NCBI GenBank assembly: GCA_016927865.1
Contig: JAFGLU010000101.1
Coordinates: forward strand, 35,775-99,774
DNA from: Anaerolineaceae bacterium
GTDB lineage: Bacteria; Chloroflexota; Anaerolineae; Anaerolineales; Anaerolineaceae
Direction: 5' to 3'
Length of the DNA: 64,000 nt
Shown: piece after piece, positions 16,339-25,379 of the stretch
Numbering within the stretch: position 1 is the stretch's first letter
Layout of the letters: every line of letters begins with the position of its first letter
The notes under the pieces: model-generated
Databases searched by the model: none
What the model was told of the DNA's origin: nothing
The model's input: the letters and a program-made list of their open reading frames with translations, nothing else
Made by a program: the position numbers and the translations under genes

Positions 16339-19300
16339 TTACTCCAGTAATTTTCTGAGCTGTTTCATCCTGAAAGGTTTACTCAAGAACCCATCCATGC
16401 CCACCGCCAGGCATTGGTACACATCCTCCTGGTAAGACAGGTCGGACATGCCAAAAATTCGCAAAGAGGAAACATCGGACCAGCGGTTGCGAATGGTGAT
16501 CGTTGCTGACATCGCATCCAATCCGGAAAGTTGGATATCTAATATAACAATATCATGCGAATGCTTCTCGAGTTCTTGCAACACTGCGTTTCCATTACTT
16601 ACAGCAGTGACGTTGTAACCTAACTTTCCCAGAATGCGCACGCAGATATTTCGACTGGTTTTGTTTTCGTCTGCCAGGAGAATTTTGTGGGGGTGGTGGA
16701 GGGCAAAATCCTCGCCCAATGCTTCAGTCGGTACCCTTCGCAGACGGCGAGGGAGACTCGTGCCAGAAAGAACCGAGGTCAACGAGACCAGCAATGTTTC
16801 GTAAGTCACGGGGCAAGACAAATAGCCTGCAAATCCGGGAGGATCGTTAGTCTCAATGTGTTGCCAGCAAATTAATAATTGGGGAGTTTTCTCCACATAT
16901 TTAATTTCTTTGATCCGTTTACCTACGCTAACAGGATCGTCTTTTCCGGTTTTTTGCCCTATGAGAATCAGATCGAAGCCTTTTGCTTGTTGAATCGCCA
17001 AACGTGCTTGCTCCAAGTCACAAGTTACTTCCATTGTGACACCAATCGGCTCCAACATCGCTGCGTATACCTGTTGTGCACCAGAACAAGCGCCGATCAT
17101 GAGAAGGCGTTTCCCCTTTAGACTTTGAGCTGCTTGGATATACTCTGGTTTCCATTGGACGGCTGAATTAGCTACAAGAATGCGAGCTGAAAAAGTCGAG
17201 CCTTCGCCAGATACACCGGTACTCGTTGCGTGCAATTCGCCCCCCATCATAGTGCATAGTTTACTGGTCAAGGCCAGGCCTAACCCGGCGCTGCGCCTCA
17301 CCCGATGCGAGGATGCCGTTGGATCAACAATCGAACGAAACACTTTCTCGAACAATTCTGGTTGAATGCCGGTTCCGGTATCCTTGAGGGCGAAAGTGAT
17401 CTCATAATTGCCATATTCCACCTTTCGCGCGCTGACCCTTAAAATTATTTCTCCCTCATCGGTATTTTTTATTGCGTTTGAGACCAAATTTTCAATTATC
17501 TGCCGGACCCTATGCGGATCTATGATTGGATAATCTGGTACGCCAGGTTCTATGATATAGCCAAGGTAGACAGGCTTATCGACCAGCATTGGGGCCGTGA
17601 CAGCCAGAGCTTCTTCCACACATTCACGAAGAGAAAATGGTTGCAATTCCAAAGCGATAGTTCCAGCTTCCACCTTGGAATAATCCAGAATATCATTGAA
17701 CAGGTTATGCAACGCTTCCGCATTAATGCGGATAGTGTCCAGGTAATCCAACTGCTCATCCGTTAACTCGGTGTTCTGCATCAAACCGGTCATGCCTTTC
17801 ACCGCGTTGAGCGGGGCGTGGATTTCCTGACTCATTGCTAACAAGAATTCTGAACGGGTCATGGCTTCTTGTTGTGCCCACTGTTTGGCCTCTCGCAGAT
17901 CATCTTCCATCATCTTTCTTTCAGTTAAGTCCTGCGCCGCACCCACCAGTCGCACAACCCGCCCACCCTTTTCATCCAAAATTGGCCGGCAGTAATTGCG
18001 AATCCAACGCAGGTCGCCGTTTTTATCCCGGATGCGGAACTCGCACACGTCAGCCAGTCCATCTAAAAGGCGCTTGACATGGTTTTGCACCAGGGGGTAA
18101 TCCTCAGCCTCGGTCAAAGAAGTGAGGTTGCTGAACGCATCCAATTGTTCGATGGGCTGCTGGGCAATCCGTGAATAAGCGCTGGTAACCCATTCACCCA
18201 CCAGGCTGGTATCTGGCATCACTTTCGTGGCATAGGCAAAATCGGTGATCAATTCGGAAGTGATCCGGTAACGCTCTTCGCTGGCAACCAGCCGCTGTTC
18301 GTTTTCTTTTCGCTCCGTGATATCACGTACGAACAGCAGCATGGCCGGCTGATCATTGAAGGTGATTCGCGAGGCCTTCACGTCGATGTTGCGTGTAGAT
18401 CCGTCCGCGCGCAACATACGCGATTCAAACCGTTCTGGAAATAGCTCTTCATTGTGCCATTCATAGACATGGCTAAGGTAATATTCTTTTTCTTCGTTGG
18501 GCAGAAAATTGATAACCGGCTTTTCGGTCATCGCTTCGGGTTTCAGGCCGACAATCCGGCCAAATTCAGGGTTCACCAGCTTAATAATCATGTCTTGAAG
18601 GATGAGAATACCATCGGATGCCTGCTCCCAGATGGAGCGATATTGGGCTTCGCTCCTTTGAACGGCCGATTCCATCTCGTAATGGGCGGTGATATCACGG
18701 AACTGGATGAACTGACCGACAACAGCATTGCGCTGATCCTGCAGGAGGTGCCGCCTGACTTCGTAAACGCTGTCGGCCACTTGAATATCCTGGGGGTCAA
18801 ACTGGCCCGAGTTCAGATAAGCCAGAATTTGCGGATGATCATGGATAGCATCTTGGGCGTTCTTACCGATCATCTTGGCCAGCGGGCGCAGTTTCAGCAG
18901 GCGTTGGGCCGGTTTGTTGAAATCAACGATCCGGTTCCAATGGTCCAATACCAAAACGCCGTCCGTCATGCGCTCGAAGATCACCCCCCTGGCAACGGGG
19001 ATGATGCTGAGGATGCGGTGGCGAAACACGCCGATGGCCAGGAAAGGCATGGAAAGAGAGAAGGAGATGGGCGTGATATCCAGGCTTTTTACGGGTAACC
19101 ACCCCAGCGAGGCAAACAATCCCACCAACCAGGGAATGAGAATCCCAATAATCAAGTAGTTCATCTGGTAGCGAAAGATGCCACTGGTAGAGAGTGCCTG
19201 GATAAAAATGAGAATGACCGCCAACATCACCATGAGCAGTGAATAGATCAGGGTGATTGTATACCAGGGGGCCGGGTCAAAGGCCAGCACCGTGAAAGGG

Positions 19301-19701
19301 CCCACTGTCTGCAGGCGCAGGTTGTTGATAAAGAAGGTGTGGTTGCTGGAAGTGATGATGAACAGGAAGCTGATCGCGGGGAATATGCCCATGAAATAAT
19401 TGGGCGTTTGGCCCAACTTCTGGAAGATGTTGCGGAAGGTGAGGGCAAAAGCGGGCAGGCTGCCTACCAAAATCATCACGCCGATATATTTCAATCGAAA
19501 AAAGAAGAACTTATCATCGAGCGATATCGCTCTCAGCTCGAGAAGGTAAATGGCGGCCCAAAGGAATGCGCCTACGCACATGAGGATAAAGCCGGTTGCG
19601 CCGGCGATTTGCTTGCGCGTGTAAGCCACTGCGCCCAGGACGGCCATCATCACCATCGTAAAAACGAGCGAGATTTGAACGACCGCAACCCAGGGGTCCA
19701 T
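16339..19701 (-). CDS. Hybrid sensor histidine kinase with altered H-box
   Basis: 1120 residues, starting at 19701 with GGAGGA five bases upstream. Seven membrane segments (about 1-230, His-kinase 7TM sensor type) are followed by three PAS-like domains (about 240-600), a HisKA region, an HATPase and two receiver modules. In the H-box, the usual SHEIRTP reads SQEIHAP (about residue 624): the phosphoacceptor His is Gln. The ATPase boxes DTGTGI and AGLGLAL are intact. The first receiver lacks the Asp (FDLILIGQK); the second keeps it (DIVILDIQL) with Lys in LSKPF. It may sense via the membrane yet work without autophosphorylation at the classic site. It is 13 bases behind the FGGY kinase gene. 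Confidence 0.9.
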   Translation of the reverse strand: MDPWVAVVQISLVFTMVMMAVLGAVAYTRKQIAGATGFILMCVGAFLWAAIYLLELRAISLDDKFFFFRLKYIGVMILVGSLPAFALTFRNIFQKLGQTPNYFMGIFPAISFLFIITSSNHTFFINNLRLQTVGPFTVLAFDPAPWYTITLIYSLLMVMLAVILIFIQALSTSGIFRYQMNYLIIGILIPWLVGLFASLGWLPVKSLDITPISFSLSMPFLAIGVFRHRILSIIPVARGVIFERMTDGVLVLDHWNRIVDFNKPAQRLLKLRPLAKMIGKNAQDAIHDHPQILAYLNSGQFDPQDIQVADSVYEVRRHLLQDQRNAVVGQFIQFRDITAHYEMESAVQRSEAQYRSIWEQASDGILILQDMIIKLVNPEFGRIVGLKPEAMTEKPVINFLPNEEKEYYLSHVYEWHNEELFPERFESRMLRADGSTRNIDVKASRITFNDQPAMLLFVRDITERKENEQRLVASEERYRITSELITDFAYATKVMPDTSLVGEWVTSAYSRIAQQPIEQLDAFSNLTSLTEAEDYPLVQNHVKRLLDGLADVCEFRIRDKNGDLRWIRNYCRPILDEKGGRVVRLVGAAQDLTERKMMEDDLREAKQWAQQEAMTRSEFLLAMSQEIHAPLNAVKGMTGLMQNTELTDEQLDYLDTIRINAEALHNLFNDILDYSKVEAGTIALELQPFSLRECVEEALAVTAPMLVDKPVYLGYIIEPGVPDYPIIDPHRVRQIIENLVSNAIKNTDEGEIILRVSARKVEYGNYEITFALKDTGTGIQPELFEKVFRSIVDPTASSHRVRRSAGLGLALTSKLCTMMGGELHATSTGVSGEGSTFSARILVANSAVQWKPEYIQAAQSLKGKRLLMIGACSGAQQVYAAMLEPIGVTMEVTCDLEQARLAIQQAKGFDLILIGQKTGKDDPVSVGKRIKEIKYVEKTPQLLICWQHIETNDPPGFAGYLSCPVTYETLLVSLTSVLSGTSLPRRLRRVPTEALGEDFALHHPHKILLADENKTSRNICVRILGKLGYNVTAVSNGNAVLQELEKHSHDIVILDIQLSGLDAMSATITIRNRWSDVSSLRIFGMSDLSYQEDVYQCLAVGMDGFLSKPFRMKQLRKLLE

Positions 19702-19714
19702 AAATCCTCCTCAG

Positions 19715-21277
19715 TTAATCTTTTGGCGGATAACCGGTGATCTCTCGGATGGATTCGTAAAGCGGCTTCAAACGGGCGTACATTTTCTTGTAGACGCGGT
19801 GGTAGAGTTCGTCGTAAATGCGGTGGAAGGTGGAGTTGGGCTCAAAAACCGTGCCGGTGCGGGTCATTTCACTGACCGCGCTGGAGAAGTTGGGGTGTAG
19901 GCCCACCCCAACCGCTGCGTCGATGGCCGCGCCCAGGCCAGAGGCCTCGTAGACGTGTGGTGTGCTGGCAGGCAGGCCGAAGATGTCGGCGGTCAATTGC
20001 ACGGCTGCCCGGCTTTGGCTGCCACCGCCGGCAATGCGCACCTCGCGAATGGTGATGCCCGTGCTCTTGGCGGTGCGCTCTGCGCCTTCGCGCAGAGCAT
20101 AAGCCACCCCTTCCAGAATGGAGCGGTAAAAATGCGAGCGCGTGTGAACGTCACCAAAACCGATCACCGCCCCCTTGGCTTCCGGCCCGGGGACTTTTAA
20201 CCCGGGCGACCAGTACGGTTGCAGGGTCAGTCCGAAGGAACCAGGGGCTACCGACTCGACCAGGTTGTCGAACAGCTCTTCGGTTTGAATCCCCATCTCT
20301 TCAGCCAGGCGCTCTTCGTTTTGCCCAAACTCGCGTTTGAACCAGCTCACCATCCAAAAGCCGCGGTATATTTGCATTTCCAGGCTGTAAGCGTCGGGCA
20401 CAGCGGCGGGGTAGGGCGGGATGAGCGGGATGAGCTCGTGATAGCGCTTATGGGTGGTGTTGATGGTGGCGGTGGTGCCGTAGCTCAAACAGGCCAGGTG
20501 CGGCTCCAGGCAGCCCGCGCCAATCACCTCGCAGGCCTTGTCGGCGGCGGCGGCGATGAGCGGCAGCCCGGCGGGGATGCCGGTGGCCTCGGCAGCCGCC
20601 TGGCTGATTTCTCCTAATTGTTTGCCCGGCGGCGCCAGGTCTGGTAAAACCGAGGGGTCCATCGGCACGGCCTGCCATTTCCAATCCGAGGGTTTGGCCC
20701 AACTCAGCAGGCGATAGTCAAAGGGCACATACCCCACCTGGCTGCCCACCGAATCGACGTACAACCCGCACATTCGATAAATCAGATAACCGGATAGGAA
20801 CAAGTACTTGTGCGTGTTGGCCCAAATTTCCGGCTGGTAGGTGCGAATCCAGTTCACCTCGGCTTCAGCTTGCAAGTACGAGACGGTTTCGGTCATGCCC
20901 GTCAGGGCAAAGCCCAGCCCCCACAGCCCACCTACCGGCTTTAGCCCGGGCGTGCGGCGCTGGTCCATCCAGGTGATGGCCGAGCGCAGTGGGTGACCGT
21001 GCTTGTCCAGGTTGATGACCGTGGAGCGCTGGGTGGTGATGGCGACTGCGGCAATGGAGTCTTTCTGTACACCGGGCAGTTTCCATAGTTCCTGGCAGGC
21101 CTGGCACACGGATTGCCAGAATACTTCGGGGTCTTGCTCGGCCAGGCCGGGGGCATTACTAATGTAGTTATCGATAGGGATGCGGGATTTCGCGATTAAG
21201 TTGCCGCGCAAATCAAACAGCAGTGCGCGGACACTCTGGGTGCCATTGTCGATAGCCAGTAGTTGGTCACGGGGCAT
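19715..21277 (-). CDS. FGGY-family carbohydrate kinase
   Basis: 520 residues. The N-terminal phosphate-1 loop [14 protein letters not shown] and the C-terminal adenosine-binding region [19 protein letters not shown] define the FGGY family, which phosphorylates pentoses, glycerol or related polyols. [11 protein letters not shown] in the first half resembles xylulokinase/glycerol kinase substrate loops but does not fix the sugar. It is unlike the XylB at 35.9 kb, so it probably serves another substrate. Upstream of and likely co-transcribed with the histidine kinase, an unusual pairing. Confidence 0.88.
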   Translation of the reverse strand: MPRDQLLAIDNGTQSVRALLFDLRGNLIAKSRIPIDNYISNAPGLAEQDPEVFWQSVCQACQELWKLPGVQKDSIAAVAITTQRSTVINLDKHGHPLRSAITWMDQRRTPGLKPVGGLWGLGFALTGMTETVSYLQAEAEVNWIRTYQPEIWANTHKYLFLSGYLIYRMCGLYVDSVGSQVGYVPFDYRLLSWAKPSDWKWQAVPMDPSVLPDLAPPGKQLGEISQAAAEATGIPAGLPLIAAAADKACEVIGAGCLEPHLACLSYGTTATINTTHKRYHELIPLIPPYPAAVPDAYSLEMQIYRGFWMVSWFKREFGQNEERLAEEMGIQTEELFDNLVESVAPGSFGLTLQPYWSPGLKVPGPEAKGAVIGFGDVHTRSHFYRSILEGVAYALREGAERTAKSTGITIREVRIAGGGSQSRAAVQLTADIFGLPASTPHVYEASGLGAAIDAAVGVGLHPNFSSAVSEMTRTGTVFEPNSTFHRIYDELYHRVYKKMYARLKPLYESIREITGYPPKD

Positions 21278-21311
21278 GAAAGGCCTCCATCAAGTTTCAT
21301 TCATTGTAGTA

Positions 21312-21344
21312 CAAAAAAGCGCTGCGGTCTAACGCGCAGCGCTT
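21312..21344 (-). terminator. Intrinsic terminator of the beta-lactamase-like gene
   Basis: On the minus strand a 10-base stem AAGCGCTGCG / CGCAGCGCTT with an 8-base loop runs straight into a T tract. It lies 22 bases behind the stop of the serine hydrolase gene at 21367. Confidence 0.85.
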
Positions 21345-21366
21345 AAAATGCTACCTTTTTCTGTGC

Positions 21367-22860
21367 TCAGGCTTTGGCTCTCTCGCTCACCGATCCCAGC
21401 GCAAGCGCCGCCACCCACAGCATGAATGCCAGCCCCACCCAAACGGTTTGCAGTGGGAACATCATCTTGACGACGATTTGCAGCAAGAAGAACCATAAGG
21501 CCGTTAGCAGCAGCACGCCCAGCAGCCCGAAAATCATCTTTCGCCCCGATTTGCTGCGTAGATTTAGCTTGAAACAGAAGCTGCGTTTGCCTTGTCGAAC
21601 TTTGCGCACGAAGTTGTAGAGCCAAACAGCAAATCCCAGGATGAGCAGCCCGCTGAAAGCGATGATGAGATTGGCTAACATGCGTGCATTGTGAATGCCC
21701 TTGGGTGTGCCAACGCCCAGCCAATCGGCCCAGCGCGCGCGGATTTCGTCATGCACTCCCGAACCGTTATCACTGTTGGTCAGCACCACCAGCGCGGCTC
21801 GCTGCTGCGGCGCGACCACCAGCAGAGACCGCCAGCCCTGGTTGCCGCCGGTATGATTGACTGCGCGGCTGCCATCGGGTAGTGTTTCAATGAACCAACC
21901 CAGCCCATAACCGTCCATGCCGCTAAAGAAGCCTTCGGCGGATTTTGCCGGGATGGCAATAGCCACCTGTTGCATTTTCGCCAGGCTGCTATCCGATAGC
22001 AGCTCCTGACCGGGCAGATGAGCCGCACCAAAACGGACCAGTTCGCCGGCGGTGGTATATAGCCCCGCCGCGGCTTGCTCGGCAAACAAGTAATTGGGCA
22101 GCAACCGCCCGTCCATATCGTAAGCCTTGGCCGTCTGGTCCCGCAGGTCTTCCCGCCAGACAAAGCTGGTATGCGCCAATCCCAGCGGATCGATCACTTC
22201 CTGCCGCATGGTCTCGGCGAAGGGTTGTCCGCTGACCTCCTCGACGATCAATTGCAAGAGCGTGTAGCCGCCGCCCGAATAGCTGTAGGCCTGTCCGGGT
22301 TCTGCCACCAATTCCACCAAGTAATTGGGGCCAAGGGGTCGGCCTGAAAGAGAATCTTCCAGGCTGGGCAAGGTGGCGTTGGGCTCATAGCCGGGGTAAC
22401 CATGTACCGAAAGCCCCGCGCTGTGACTGAGTAGGCGACGGAGGGTGACTCCGCTTTCATCGAAATCGGAGTCGGGGATTTCCCAGCGCGTCAAATATTG
22501 GCTGGCTGACGCATCCAGGTCGAGCTTGCCCTGTTCGACCAGGCGCATGATGCCTGTGGCAGCCACGGTCTTGGAGATGGAAGCGATCTGGTACACCGTG
22601 TCGGGTGTGGCTGGAATGCTGCTTTCCTGGTCGGCCAGTCCATAACCTTTTTCCCACACCAATTCGCCATTTTGGGCGATGGCAACGGTCGCGCCGGGGG
22701 TGTTGTAAGTGGCTAGCAGGTCGGGCATTTCCTGGTCCAGCGCGGCGATGAGTGAGGCCAGGTCGCCCGCGGCGATCGGTGCGCTGCGAATGGCCGGCGC
22801 GCAGGCCGACAGCACAAAAGCAGGTATGAGCAGCAATGCGATGAGTGAAAAACGTTTCAT
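21367..22860 (-). CDS. Serine beta-lactamase-like hydrolase, lipoprotein with C-terminal membrane helices
   Basis: 497 residues from ATG 22860 (MKRFSLIALLLIPAFVLSAC), chosen because it opens a lipoprotein signal with lipobox LSAC; a longer frame to 22932 lacks this. Class-C/DD-peptidase motifs are SISK (catalytic Ser, about residue 95), YSYSGGGY (the Tyr motif region) and HTGGNQG (KTG-like, about 335). Three hydrophobic segments fill the last 110 residues. Relatives are peptidases or esterases acting on cell-wall peptides or small esters, not usually antibiotic resistance. Own terminator; monocistronic. Confidence 0.87.
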   Translation of the reverse strand: MKRFSLIALLLIPAFVLSACAPAIRSAPIAAGDLASLIAALDQEMPDLLATYNTPGATVAIAQNGELVWEKGYGLADQESSIPATPDTVYQIASISKTVAATGIMRLVEQGKLDLDASASQYLTRWEIPDSDFDESGVTLRRLLSHSAGLSVHGYPGYEPNATLPSLEDSLSGRPLGPNYLVELVAEPGQAYSYSGGGYTLLQLIVEEVSGQPFAETMRQEVIDPLGLAHTSFVWREDLRDQTAKAYDMDGRLLPNYLFAEQAAAGLYTTAGELVRFGAAHLPGQELLSDSSLAKMQQVAIAIPAKSAEGFFSGMDGYGLGWFIETLPDGSRAVNHTGGNQGWRSLLVVAPQQRAALVVLTNSDNGSGVHDEIRARWADWLGVGTPKGIHNARMLANLIIAFSGLLILGFAVWLYNFVRKVRQGKRSFCFKLNLRSKSGRKMIFGLLGVLLLTALWFFLLQIVVKMMFPLQTVWVGLAFMLWVAALALGSVSERAKA

Positions 22861-22983
22861 GATATGAGCAGTGTCCTTTTGTAGTGAATTTCTGGCGGCT
22901 GCGCTGTCGATTATAGTATGCTTTCCGAGCAACGTTGGCAGCGGCTGGGGGTTGTTAAATAGAAGATGAACCCTTCAAATACG

Positions 22984-23094
22984 GTTACTGTTTAGCCCTT
23001 TGGGGAAAGAGGCCGAATTTGAGGTGTTTGGCGGGGCGAAGCCCCGCCAAACACCTCAAATTCGGAACTTTTCTACCAGAGCCTGAGTAGTTAC
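22984..23094. mobile_element. Palindromic MITE-like element, copy 6 (exact 8-bp duplication)
   Basis: A 111-bp element with perfect 25-base inner arms (23013-23037 and 23041-23065) around a GAA triloop. It begins GTTACTGTTTAG and ends CTGAGTAGTTAC. CAAATACG is present directly on both sides (22976-22983 and 23095-23102). It lies between divergent genes (beta-lactamase-like and MFS). Confidence 0.88.
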
Positions 23095-23118
23095 CAAATA
23101 CGTACTATCTATATACGA

Positions 23119-23147
23119 TTGACAAAACCATCAGGTTGCGGGAAAAT
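23119..23147 (+). promoter_or_regulatory. Candidate promoter of the MFS-plsC pair
   Basis: TTGACA at 23119-23124 lies 17 bases from GAAAAT (23142-23147), a weak -10. A consensus TATAAT at 23165-23170 has no -35 at proper distance and would start within the ribosome site. A good ribosome site, AAAGGTGGT, precedes the ATG at 23185. Confidence 0.35.
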
Positions 23148-23184
23148 CGGATTGTCCCAAATAATATAATAAAGGTGGTGTTAT

Positions 23185-24531
23185 ATGGAAAATACCTTGC
23201 AGAAGCCCCTGGTTGCGGGCGTGCAAAAGGCTAAACGCGCGCCGGCTACTCGCCGTGAGCGCTGGACCTGGTACCTGTATGATTTTGGGAACTCAGCCTA
23301 TGCGGCTGTTGTTTTACTGGCGGTTTACTCAGCTTACTTTAAACAGCAAGTGGTGGGCGGCCCAGAGGGAGCCCGGTTGTGGGGTTTTTCGGTGGGCATC
23401 GCCATGTTCGTGGTGGCCATCCTCTCCCCGGTGCTGGGCGCGCTAGCCGACTTCGCCGCCAAGAAAAAACGTTTCTTGTTCATGTTCACCAGCCTGGCCG
23501 TGGTCTTCACGGCTTTGTTGTTCTTCGTCCGCGAAGGCGACATCCTCATGGGCATGGTGTTCTTCATCCTGGCAGAAATCGGCTATCGGGGCGGGCAGGT
23601 GTTTTATAACGCGCTTCTGCCCGAGATTGCCGAGCCGGACGATATGGGGCGGGTATCTGGCAATGGCTGGGCGCTGGGCTCTTTGGGCGGCATTGTCTGC
23701 CTGGCCATCGTCCTGGCCTTGATCATGCTGGTCAAGGGCACCTTTGTCATCCGCATTTCATTCTTGATCACGGCGGGCTTTTATATCCTGTCTTCACTGC
23801 CATTGTTCATCTACCTGCGAGAACGGAAGGCCCCTCAGGTGCTGCCTAAGGGCGAAAGCTATCTCACCGTCTCCTTCCGCAAGTTGTATCGCACATGGAA
23901 ACAGGCGGGAAAACTCAAGCAATTCTTGCTGTTTATTGTCGCTTTCGTGGTCTTCAATAACGGCATCATGATGACTCTCGACTTTGCCAGCATCATTGGC
24001 GTGACCTTGTTCCAGATGACCCAGCAGCAGTTGATTATTTTTATGATGATCGTGCAGGTGACCAGCGTCATTGGAGCGTTCCTGTTTGGTAAACTGGTTC
24101 CGCGCATTGGCACCAAGGTGTCGCTGGTGATTTCCTTGCTGCTCATGATTGTGGCGGTAGCGGGCATTTTCGTGGTCGATTCGATGCTGGCCTTCAACTT
24201 CATCGGCGCGCTGGCCGGTTTCGCCCTCACCGGTGTTCAGTCGGTGAGCCGCACGGCGGTGGGGCAGTTGGCTCCTGAGGAGAAGGCGGGCGAGTTCTTT
24301 GGCGTCTTCTCCCTGGCCGGTCAGATTTCTGCCTTCACCGGCCCGGCCTTATACGGCATGTTGGCTGCCTCCATCGCGCTGGGTTACCAACGCCAGGGTT
24401 GGGAACCCCTCCTGGCAGAACAAACCGGCATCCGCATAGCCGTGTGGGCCATGATCGTCACCCTGGCGGTTGGCCTGGTTCTGCTCCTGTTCGTGCGCAA
24501 CTGGAAGCGCGCCGAAATCGCCGCGGATTAG
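23185..24531 (+). CDS. MFS transporter, UMF1/Atg22-like
   Basis: 448 residues with about 12 hydrophobic segments. The N-terminus ERWTWYLYDFGNSAYAAVV is the signature of the UMF1/vacuole-effluxer Atg22-like branch. GALAGFALTGVQSVSRTAVGQL before helix 10 is also typical. Members export small solutes, in yeast amino acids; the substrate here is unknown. Three bases separate it from plsC, so the two are one transcription unit. Confidence 0.88.
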   Translation: MENTLQKPLVAGVQKAKRAPATRRERWTWYLYDFGNSAYAAVVLLAVYSAYFKQQVVGGPEGARLWGFSVGIAMFVVAILSPVLGALADFAAKKKRFLFMFTSLAVVFTALLFFVREGDILMGMVFFILAEIGYRGGQVFYNALLPEIAEPDDMGRVSGNGWALGSLGGIVCLAIVLALIMLVKGTFVIRISFLITAGFYILSSLPLFIYLRERKAPQVLPKGESYLTVSFRKLYRTWKQAGKLKQFLLFIVAFVVFNNGIMMTLDFASIIGVTLFQMTQQQLIIFMMIVQVTSVIGAFLFGKLVPRIGTKVSLVISLLLMIVAVAGIFVVDSMLAFNFIGALAGFALTGVQSVSRTAVGQLAPEEKAGEFFGVFSLAGQISAFTGPALYGMLAASIALGYQRQGWEPLLAEQTGIRIAVWAMIVTLAVGLVLLLFVRNWKRAEIAAD

Positions 24532-24534
24532 TGC

Positions 24535-25281
24535 ATGGTAGCAGCCGCCGAACGCATTCCATACCCGCGCCGCAAGGCCATGCGCAGCCTGCTCCGTTTT
24601 GGCACGCGCATTGTTTTACCAGCCCTGGCTGATATTGAAATTATCGGGCGCGAGAATCTTCCCAAGGTCGGCCCGCTGGTGGTGGTGGGCAATCACTTCA
24701 GCTTCCTCGACCCGGTCGCCCTCATACTCGCTTTGCCCTACCCCATGGAGTTTCTGGGCGGGTTGACTACCCCCAACGCTCCGGCTGTCACCAACATCTT
24801 CCGTCAGGGTTGGGGGGTAATTCATGTGCGTCGGGGAAAGGGAGTATCTTCGCGAGAAGCGTTGACCAATGCGCAAGGCACTCTCGAGCAGGGTGGCGTG
24901 CTGGCCATTTTCCCCGAAGGCGGCAGTTGGGCCGCTGTGCTGCGCCCGCCCCGCCCGGGGGCCGCGCTGCTGGCTGCGCGCAGCAATGCCCAAATCTTGC
25001 CAATCGGGTTGGATGGTTTCGTGGACGTGCTCAAGAACTTCCGCCTGGGCAAGCGCAAGAAGGCAACCATTCGTATCGGCAAGCCGTTTGGCCCGTTCAA
25101 GCTGGGCCAGGGAACCGGCTCATACCGCGAGCAGCTAGATGATTTTGGGCATCAGATGATGAGCCACATCGCCGAGTTGATCCCGTCGCCGCTGCGTGGG
25201 TTCTATTCCGCCGACCCTGCCATTCGCGAAGCGGCCAAGGGCACAGAAATCTACCCCTGGGACGACCAGCCCGAAGTTTAG
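24535..25281 (+). CDS. 1-acyl-glycerol-3-phosphate acyltransferase (PlsC-like)
   Basis: 248 residues. The acyltransferase HX4D motif is NHFSFLDPV (about residue 58), followed by substrate-binding FPEGGSW (about 126). The family adds the second acyl chain to lysophosphatidate at the inner membrane face. The start at 24535 is three bases behind the MFS stop. A MITE-like element has inserted right at the stop codon: the last G of TAG is the first base of the left target duplication. Confidence 0.87.
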   Translation: MVAAAERIPYPRRKAMRSLLRFGTRIVLPALADIEIIGRENLPKVGPLVVVGNHFSFLDPVALILALPYPMEFLGGLTTPNAPAVTNIFRQGWGVIHVRRGKGVSSREALTNAQGTLEQGGVLAIFPEGGSWAAVLRPPRPGAALLAARSNAQILPIGLDGFVDVLKNFRLGKRKKATIRIGKPFGPFKLGQGTGSYREQLDDFGHQMMSHIAELIPSPLRGFYSADPAIREAAKGTEIYPWDDQPEV

Positions 25282-25288
25282 AATCGCC

Positions 25289-25379
25289 GTAGTTTCCGAA
25301 TATAAAGTATTTGCGGGGCGCTTCGCGCCCCGCAAATACTTTATATTCGGGTTTCTTCCACCTTTGGCTGAGTAGCCGC
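25289..25379. mobile_element. Palindromic MITE-like element, copy 7, encodes C-terminus of next gene
   Basis: A 91-bp element with shortened left outer arm; the inner arms of 26 bases (25296-25321 and 25325-25350) are perfect around a TTC triloop. GAATCGCC flanks it exactly on both sides (25281-25288 and 25380-25387). On the minus strand the element supplies the last 12 codons and stop of the gene at 25341-26753. Confidence 0.85.
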
